Shown here: one piece after another, positions 7,389 to 12,349 of the stretch
Position numbering within the stretch: position 1 is the stretch's first letter
Layout: each line of letters starts with the position of its first letter
Assembly (NCBI GenBank): GCA_028292785.1
Contig: JAQGLQ010000058.1
Location: forward strand, 1 to 12,349
DNA from: Noviherbaspirillum sp.
GTDB lineage: Bacteria; Pseudomonadota; Gammaproteobacteria; Burkholderiales; Burkholderiaceae
DNA length: 12,349 nt
Direction of reading: 5' to 3'
Notes under the pieces: generated by a model
The model's input: only the letters and a program-made list of their open reading frames with translations
Told to the model about the DNA's origin: nothing
Databases searched by the model: none
Program-made: the position numbers and the translations under genes

Positions 7389-7610
7389 GGCAAAGGTGTC
7401 CGGGGGTGAAGGGCATTCGGCTTGGGCGATGCAACCGATGTGCCCGATACCGCGGGTATCTTGAATGGGAAGCGGTGCGGCCTACTTGCGGTTTTCTTGG
7501 CTCGTCCGGCTTCATTTAAGGCTTCACCCGGATGTAATTACTGCATGGCGTCTGCAAATCGTTCCTCGCATGCGGCACTTCCTGTGGCGCAAATCAAGCC
7601 GCGAGGAAAT

Positions 7611-7634
7611 TTTCCGGAACTTTCGATCCGGAAA
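7611..7634. promoter_or_regulatory. Inverted repeat TTTCCGGA-N8-TCCGGAAA
   Basis: Two perfect 8-base arms are separated by eight bases (ACTTTCGA). Each arm also contains the self-complementary TCCGGA, so the site can be read as two tandem copies 14 bases apart. It lies 222 bases upstream of the Rieske start and 337 bases upstream of the trehalose synthase start. No T-tail follows, so it is not a terminator. An operator for a dimeric regulator is the likeliest reading, by inference only. Confidence 0.4.
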
Positions 7635-7716
7635 TGATGACAAAGGTATATGCTCGCGCGGCGGCTTTCGTCAGTAGCCGCGAATGCGCGGCTGAAAATA
7701 ATTCGAGAGGAGACAG

Positions 7717-7734
7717 ATGCGTTTTAAACTTTAA
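7717..7734 (+). CDS. Possible five-codon leader ORF (MRFKL) with strong Shine-Dalgarno
   Basis: GAGAGGAGA at 7705-7713 is the best ribosome binding site in the intergenic region and is followed by ATG CGT TTT AAA CTT TAA. A product of five residues could only act as a translated leader, for example controlling the long 5' region of the trehalose synthase gene 238 bases further on. It could also be a chance match, or the remains of a lost gene start. I see no ribosome-stalling motif or attenuator hairpin next to it. Confidence 0.2.
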   Translation: MRFKL

Positions 7735-7800
7735 GGACGATTTCCATTGCAAACGATTGATCAGATGCATTGCGTCTGCGTCAGTAATGCCGCGCTTATA

Positions 7801-7814
7801 TTGATCCAGGTCAA
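7801..7814. promoter_or_regulatory. FNR/Anr-like binding site TTGAT-CCAG-GTCAA
   Basis: The site matches the FNR-family consensus TTGAT-N4-ATCAA at nine of ten positions. Its centre is about 164 bases before the trehalose synthase start and 419 bases before the Rieske start. A possible -10-like TATATT overlaps its left edge on the plus strand. The usual activating position, 41.5 bases before a transcript start, would put the start near 7849, but no good -10 is there. Oxygen control of the trehalose genes is therefore a suggestion, not shown. Confidence 0.45.
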
Positions 7815-7971
7815 ATGCTGCCCATCGCAGACGAAGACCATTGCTTTCAAAGCAGCTTTCTGCTCTTTCCCGGCCCTGACGAAAGAGCCAGTGTCATGTT
7901 TTTCCTCTCTCGGCGCCGCCTGCCGTTATCCTGCAAACACAATCCGTCAATCGCGGTAACCGGAATAAAGC

Positions 7972-10260
7972 ATGCGACTACGATCATTCCATCTCTCATT
8001 GCGATTCATCCTTCCGCTCGCGCTGGTGCTCGGCCTGTTCGCCTATGCCATCGTGCCGCTGGTCGATAACCTCACGCTGCGCTGGTTCGTGCGCGAGCTC
8101 GATACGCGATCGCAGCTGCTGGCCAATGCACTGCAAGACCCGCTGCTGGACTATGTGCCGCAAAAGGCGGACCGCAAGATCAATCAGCTTTTCGACCGCG
8201 CAATCCAGGATGAGCGGCTGTTCGCCGTGGCCTTCTGCGACGCAAGCGGAAGGGTGCTCTACAAGACCGTGACCTATCCCGAATCACTGCATTGCGGCAA
8301 TCCGCAGGTGCAGAACGGCATCCGCCAGTCGCTGATCACCACGCCCCAGGGCACGCTGCACATCACCGAAAGCACGCTCAATTCAGACTATGAGCGGCTT
8401 GGCAAGCTGATGCTGGTCAGCGACATGAGCTTCATCGAGCGCAGGAGCGAAGATACCCGGCGCTATGTGATCATGCTGTTCGCGTTGATGGCCGTGGTGA
8501 TATCGCTGATCACCGTATTCATCGCGCACATGAGCTGGCGCGGATGGATCAACTCCGTGAAGCAGATATTACGCGGCGGGCATGAGGCGGCACCGCCATT
8601 ATCGGCGCGCGAGGCACAGTCGGACGGGCCGATCACGCCGCCCGAGATCCGGCCTCTTGAAGGCGACCTGCGCACGCTCCTGCATGAACTCAATCTCGAG
8701 CGCCGCACGCGCGAGGATTCCACCCATTTATGGACGCCGGAAAAGCTGCGCACCCTGCTGCACGAACAGCTCGCCGGCGATGAAGTGATCGTCGTATCGA
8801 ACCGCGAGCCATATCTGCACATGAAGACCCGCAGCGGCATCGAGGTGCGCCGCCCCGCCAGCGGGCTGGTGACCGCGGTCGAGCCGGTGATGCGGGCCTG
8901 CTCGGGAACCTGGATCGCCCACGGCAGCGGCACCGCCGACCGCGAATCGGTGGACCGCAACGATCGCGTGCCGGTGCCGCCGGCCAATCCCAGCTATACG
9001 CTGCGTCGGGTATGGCTGACCAAGGAGGAAGAGGAGGGCTACTACTACGGTTTCGCCAACGAGGGCTTGTGGCCGTTGTGCCATATCGCGCATGTGCGTC
9101 CGGTATTCAGGTCCTCGGACTGGGAGCAGTACGAGCGCGTCAACCAGCGCTTCGCCGACGCGGTCATCAAGGAGGCGCGCACCGACGACCCGGTGGTGCT
9201 GGTGCAGGACTACCATTTCGCCCTGCTGCCGCGCATGATCCGCGAGGTGCTGCCCAAGGCCACCATCATCACCTTCTGGCACATTCCATGGCCGAATCCG
9301 GAGTCGTTCGGCATCTGTCCATGGCGCGAAGAGATTCTCGAGGGTCTGCTGGGCAGCACCATTCTCGGCTTCCATACGCAGTTCCATTGCAAGAACTTCA
9401 TCGAGACGGTCGACCGTTATCTCGAAACCCGCATCGAACATGAAGCATCGACCATCTCTTATGGCGGAAAACTGACGCAGGTAGAGCACTATCCGATTTC
9501 GATCGCCTGGCCCGAGGGCGAAGAAGCCGCGCAGCAGGGCAGCATCGCCGAGTGCCGTGCCGTGATCCGTCAGGAACTGGGGCTGGCCGAAGACCAGCTG
9601 CTCGGCGTCGGGGTCGACCGCCTTGATTACACCAAGGGCATCCTCGAACGCTTCCAGGCGGTGGAGCGCATGCTGGAGCAGCATCCGGCGCTGATCGGCC
9701 GCTTTACGATGGTGCAGATCGCCGCGCCCAGCCGCTCCTCGCTCGATGAATATCAAAACTTCGAAGGGCGGGTGCGCTCGCTGGTCCAGCGCATCAACAA
9801 GCGTTTTTCGAGCGGATCGTATGAACCGATCATCCTGAAACTGGAGCACCATACCTCCGATCAGGTGAATCGCTATTACCGGGCCGCCGATGTATGTCTG
9901 GTAACGAGCTTACATGACGGTATGAACCTGGTCGCAAAGGAATTCATTGCTTCCCGGGAGGACGAGCATGGCGTGCTGGTATTGAGCCAGTTCACTGGTG
10001 CCGCGCGGGAACTTCACGAAGCGCTCATAGTCAACCCGTATCATATCGAGCAAAGCGCGGAAGCGCTGTTTCGCGCCGTGACCATGCCCGAGGTGGAACA
10101 GCGCGAACGCATGCGCAGCATGCGTTCGCTGGTGAAGGACTTCAACATCTACCGCTGGGCCGGGCGCATGCTGCTGGATGCCGCACGCATGCGCCAGCGC
10201 GAAAAAATCATGTCGAAGATCCGCTCCCATAGTCGCAAATCCTTGCGCCGCGTCGTTTGA
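7972..10260 (+). CDS. otsA: Trehalose-6-phosphate synthase (GT20) with N-terminal membrane sensor-like region
   Basis: The C-terminal two thirds make trehalose-6-phosphate from UDP-glucose and glucose-6-phosphate. Of 762 residues, about 271-742 are a full GT20 domain: VIVVSNREP (Arg278), [19 protein letters not shown] (Asp413), [20 protein letters not shown] (Arg550, Lys555) and [12 protein letters not shown] (Asp649, Glu657). These match the substrate residues of E. coli OtsA, which has only about 474 residues. The extra N terminus has a membrane helix at about 12-31, an extracytoplasmic domain at 32-164 with a Cache/PAS-like [15 protein letters not shown] and just two cysteines (89 and 108), a second helix at 165-186, and a HAMP-like linker ([11 protein letters not shown], then [17 protein letters not shown]). 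This is the layout of a signalling receptor with an enzyme as output. ATG 7972 has GGA seven bases upstream. otsB follows after 84 bases. Confidence 0.95.
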   Translation: MRLRSFHLSLRFILPLALVLGLFAYAIVPLVDNLTLRWFVRELDTRSQLLANALQDPLLDYVPQKADRKINQLFDRAIQDERLFAVAFCDASGRVLYKTVTYPESLHCGNPQVQNGIRQSLITTPQGTLHITESTLNSDYERLGKLMLVSDMSFIERRSEDTRRYVIMLFALMAVVISLITVFIAHMSWRGWINSVKQILRGGHEAAPPLSAREAQSDGPITPPEIRPLEGDLRTLLHELNLERRTREDSTHLWTPEKLRTLLHEQLAGDEVIVVSNREPYLHMKTRSGIEVRRPASGLVTAVEPVMRACSGTWIAHGSGTADRESVDRNDRVPVPPANPSYTLRRVWLTKEEEEGYYYGFANEGLWPLCHIAHVRPVFRSSDWEQYERVNQRFADAVIKEARTDDPVVLVQDYHFALLPRMIREVLPKATIITFWHIPWPNPESFGICPWREEILEGLLGSTILGFHTQFHCKNFIETVDRYLETRIEHEASTISYGGKLTQVEHYPISIAWPEGEEAAQQGSIAECRAVIRQELGLAEDQLLGVGVDRLDYTKGILERFQAVERMLEQHPALIGRFTMVQIAAPSRSSLDEYQNFEGRVRSLVQRINKRFSSGSYEPIILKLEHHTSDQVNRYYRAADVCLVTSLHDGMNLVAKEFIASREDEHGVLVLSQFTGAARELHEALIVNPYHIEQSAEALFRAVTMPEVEQRERMRSMRSLVKDFNIYRWAGRMLLDAARMRQREKIMSKIRSHSRKSLRRVV

Positions 10261-10344
10261 GGCTGGCATGGAATGGAGTAAAGTCGGTGTCCGGCCGCAT
10301 TCTCCGGCGTAGTCATGTAACGTCGTTGCCGCCGTTCGATCCAG

Positions 10345-11169
10345 ATGATGACAGGCCCTATGACCTTATTGTTTTCAGAACATGGGCGCGAGCGCTTCGA
10401 TGCGATCGTCAAGCCCGGCATATTGTGCGCGTTCGATTTCGATGGAACGCTGTCGCCCATCGTCGCGCAGCCCGACCGTGCCTCGCTGGCACCGGATCTG
10501 ATGCGGGAGCTGATCGAGCTGTCCGCCTATGCGCCGGTCGCAATCATTACCGGCCGCTCGGTGGAGGATCTGCGATCGCGCCTCGGATTCAAGGCCGATT
10601 ACATCATCGGCAATCATGGGCTGGAGGGCCTGCCCGGATGGGAGGGCCGCAGCGAGCACTATGAAAAACTCTCCGCCGGCTGGCGCGACCAATTGAGCGC
10701 GGCGCTGCGCCGCCACGGCTTTCAGGAATCGCAGATCTGGATTGAAAACAAGCGATATTCGCTGTCGCTGCATTATCGGCTGGCGCATGACCGCGATGCG
10801 CTTGGCACGCGGCTGGCGAAGGTTCTTGAGACGCTGACGCCGGCGCCGAGGGTGGTGGCCGGAAAATATATTTTCAACCTGCTTCCTGAAGAAATGATCA
10901 ACAAGGGCACCGCGCTGGAACAGCTGATGCGCGTCACCGGGGCGACCAGCGCGATCTACGTGGGGGACGACGTCACCGACGAAGATGTGTTCCGTCTGCG
11001 CCGGACCGATGTGCTGTCGGTGCGCGTCGAACCGGAAGCCGAAAGCGCCGCTCCGTATTTTCTTGAAAAGCGCCAGGATGTATCGCAGCTGCTGTATGCA
11101 CTGATCGCGCGCCTGCGCGATCAGCAGGCGAAAAACTGGACGCGAACGCATACCGTCAACACTGCATGA
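10345..11169 (+). CDS. otsB: Trehalose-6-phosphate phosphatase
   Basis: This cytoplasmic HAD-superfamily enzyme removes phosphate from trehalose-6-phosphate to give free trehalose. The 274 residues are near the E. coli OtsB length. HAD motif I is AFDFDGTLSPI, with nucleophile Asp31 and acid/base Asp33; motif II is AIITGRS; the motif III lysine is in MINKGTAL; motif IV is YVGDDVTDEDVF, which binds Mg2+. GNHGLEG and the cap segment before it fit the trehalose phosphatase cap. It lies 84 bases after the synthase gene with no terminator between, so the two are probably co-transcribed. ATG 10345 is chosen; ATG 10348 and ATG 10360 (with AGG four bases before it) are possible, and no start has a strong Shine-Dalgarno. 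Confidence 0.95.
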   Translation: MMTGPMTLLFSEHGRERFDAIVKPGILCAFDFDGTLSPIVAQPDRASLAPDLMRELIELSAYAPVAIITGRSVEDLRSRLGFKADYIIGNHGLEGLPGWEGRSEHYEKLSAGWRDQLSAALRRHGFQESQIWIENKRYSLSLHYRLAHDRDALGTRLAKVLETLTPAPRVVAGKYIFNLLPEEMINKGTALEQLMRVTGATSAIYVGDDVTDEDVFRLRRTDVLSVRVEPEAESAAPYFLEKRQDVSQLLYALIARLRDQQAKNWTRTHTVNTA

Positions 11170-11193
11170 ATCCTTGCCGGGCTTTTCCCCTTG

Positions 11194-11213
11194 GCCGCCG
11201 GCCGCACGGCGGC
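11194..11213. repeat. G+C-rich hairpin between otsB and the GH15 gene
   Basis: A perfect 7-base stem, GCCGCCG with CGGCGGC, has a six-base loop (GCCGCA). No T-run follows, so it is not an intrinsic terminator. It may slow RNA decay or lower expression of the next gene, or be chance in G+C-rich DNA. The rest of the 123-base gap shows only a lone TATGAT at 11253-11258 without a matching -35. Confidence 0.3.
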
Positions 11214-11292
11214 TGTCCAGCGAGGGCGAAAGCACGACCGCGCACAATTTCGTATGATAGAAGTACCCAAAGTTCTCATGAACGGACAACCC

Positions 11293-12349
11293 ATGAATAC
11301 ACTAGACCTCGGGCTCATCGGCAATTCACGTACGAGCGCTTTGATCGACCGGAATGCTTCCATCGTCTGGTGGTGCTATCCCTTTTTTGACAGCGATCCG
11401 ATCTGTTGCGCGCTGCTGGAGCCGGGTGAATCCGACAAGCCGTACGGAATGATCGATGTGCAGCTCGAGGGTATGGTAAAGAAGGAACAGGAGTACGAGC
11501 GCAATTCCGCGATACTCACCACGCGCTTTGCCGACGACGCCGGCAACAGCATCGAAGTCGTCGATTTCGCGCCGCGCTTCTACCTTCATGGCCGGCTGTT
11601 TTCGCCATCGATGCTGGTTCGTATCATCCGCCGTACTTCGGGCCGGCCGCGCATCGCGCTGCGCGTGAGGCCGGGCATCGATTACGGCCGCGCGCGCGCC
11701 GAAATGCGTTGCGGCGCGCACCACATTTCCTTCTCGGGCATGTCGCAGGCGATGCGGATCACCACCGATGCGCCGGTGTCCGCGATCACCGACGAACGGC
11801 CGTTCTTCCTGCAAGACAGCATCACGCTCCTGATGGGGCCCGACGAAACGGTGGACGGCGCGCCGCATGAAATAGGCCGCTCGTTTTATGAAAACACCCG
11901 CGCCTACTGGCACCGCTGGGTGCGTTCGCTCGCCATTCCGTTCGAATGGCAGGATGTGGTGATCCGGGCCGCGATCACGCTCAAGCTCAACGCTTTCGAC
12001 GATACCGGAGCGATCATCGCGGCGGTCACCACCTCGATTCCCGAGCACAGCAACAGCGGACGCAACTGGGATTATCGTTACTGCTGGCTGCGCGACGCCT
12101 ACTTCGTGGTCAATGCGCTCAACAGCCTGGGCGCGACCACCACCATGGAGCACTACCTCGAATACATCCTGAACATCATCGCCGACACGCGCGACGTGCC
12201 GCTGCAGCCGGTGTACGGCATACGCCGCGAGGCCATGCTCGACGAGCGGGTCGCGCCATCGCTGTCGGGCTATCGCGGCATGGGGCCGGTTCGCGTAGGA
12301 AACTCCGCCTACTACCAGGTGCAGAACGATGTGTTCGGCGAAGCCGTAC
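11293..12349 (+). CDS. GH15 glucoamylase/trehalase-like glycoside hydrolase (3' truncated by window)
   Basis: This is the first 352 residues of a protein that in its family is about 600 long. It should hydrolyse alpha-glucosidic bonds with inversion; bacterial and mycobacterial members include trehalases as well as glucoamylases. It opens LDLGLIGNSRTSALIDR with WWCYP, the usual start of bacterial GH15 proteins, then has a beta-sandwich N-terminal domain. The (alpha/alpha)6 catalytic barrel begins near 230, with GRNWDYRYCWLRDAYFV at about 256-272, the substrate-binding signature, and NSAYYQVQNDVFGEAV at the window end. The catalytic glutamates should lie partly beyond the window. There is no signal peptide, so it is cytoplasmic. 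The gene follows otsB by 123 bases. ATG 11293 gives the conserved N terminus; in-frame ATGs at 11278 and 11254 are possible. Trehalose is the likeliest substrate from context, but this is inference. Confidence 0.92.
   Translation, partial: MNTLDLGLIGNSRTSALIDRNASIVWWCYPFFDSDPICCALLEPGESDKPYGMIDVQLEGMVKKEQEYERNSAILTTRFADDAGNSIEVVDFAPRFYLHGRLFSPSMLVRIIRRTSGRPRIALRVRPGIDYGRARAEMRCGAHHISFSGMSQAMRITTDAPVSAITDERPFFLQDSITLLMGPDETVDGAPHEIGRSFYENTRAYWHRWVRSLAIPFEWQDVVIRAAITLKLNAFDDTGAIIAAVTTSIPEHSNSGRNWDYRYCWLRDAYFVVNALNSLGATTTMEHYLEYILNIIADTRDVPLQPVYGIRREAMLDERVAPSLSGYRGMGPVRVGNSAYYQVQNDVFGEAV

Larger units (their letters stand above)
7389..7971. other. 583-base intergenic region between divergent Rieske and trehalose synthase genes
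   Basis: This region must hold the promoters of both flanking genes. It is visibly richer in A+T than the genes, especially from 7600 to 7870. It holds an 8-base inverted repeat (7611-7634), a five-codon ORF with a good ribosome binding site (7717-7734) and an FNR/Anr-like box (7801-7814), listed separately. I could not place a convincing sigma-70 -35/-10 pair with normal spacing. No tRNA, known riboswitch or transposon trace was recognised. Confidence 0.6.

Noticed and set aside
7747..7959. Open frame of 70 codons starting with TTG after AAGGACGA in the intergenic region
   Set aside because: A possible Shine-Dalgarno is present, but the Cys- and Ser-rich product matches nothing known, codon use differs from neighbours and the FNR-like box lies inside it.
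8728..9852. Open frame of 374 codons on the minus strand
   Set aside because: Antisense to the GT20 domain of OtsA; composition is that of a shadow frame.
10375..11289. Open frame of 304 codons on the minus strand
   Set aside because: Antisense to otsB, which has all four HAD motifs on the plus strand.
11326..12153. Open frame of 275 codons on the minus strand
   Set aside because: Antisense to the GH15 gene, whose conserved segments are on the plus strand.

Overview
The window (about 62% G+C by eye) reads as chromosomal DNA from a betaproteobacterium of the order Burkholderiales. The signature of the chemoreceptor tail, the petA-type Rieske protein and the otsA/otsB/GH15 grouping would fit Oxalobacteraceae, but the family-level guess is from general familiarity, not from a search. 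I see no insertion sequences, phage genes, tRNA/rRNA genes or CRISPR arrays.

Layout. (1) 2-409, plus: the end of a methyl-accepting chemotaxis protein, closed by a strong intrinsic terminator at 451-480. A small conserved protein of unknown function follows, best started at the TTG at 501. (2) 911-4645, minus: a tightly packed three-gene operon for a molybdenum hydroxylase of the E. coli PaoABC (YagTSR) type, in transcription order [2Fe-2S] subunit, FAD/[4Fe-4S] subunit, molybdopterin subunit. It converges on the small gene and is divergent from the next block. (3) 4902-6727, plus: a prolyl-4-hydroxylase-like 2OG-Fe(II) oxygenase and a family 2 glycosyltransferase. (4) 6774-7388, minus: a Rieske iron-sulfur subunit of a cytochrome bc1 complex, standing alone with no cytochrome b or c1 gene beside it. 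(5) 7389-7971: a 583-base intergenic region with an FNR/Anr-like box, an inverted repeat and a very short ORF with a good ribosome binding site. (6) 7972-12349, plus: a trehalose block, with a trehalose-6-phosphate synthase fused to an N-terminal membrane sensor-like region, trehalose-6-phosphate phosphatase, and the start of a GH15 glucoamylase/trehalase-like enzyme that runs off the window.

How they work together. OtsA makes trehalose-6-phosphate from UDP-glucose and glucose-6-phosphate, OtsB removes the phosphate, and the GH15 enzyme may hydrolyse trehalose or a related alpha-glucan, so the block could carry both synthesis and turnover. The PaoABC-like enzyme would oxidise aldehydes; unlike the E. 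coli enzyme, its small subunit shows no Tat signal, which suggests a cytoplasmic enzyme. The most unusual item is the OtsA protein: two membrane segments bracket an extracytoplasmic domain with two cysteines, then comes a HAMP-like linker and a complete GT20 catalytic domain, as if trehalose synthesis were wired directly to an envelope signal.
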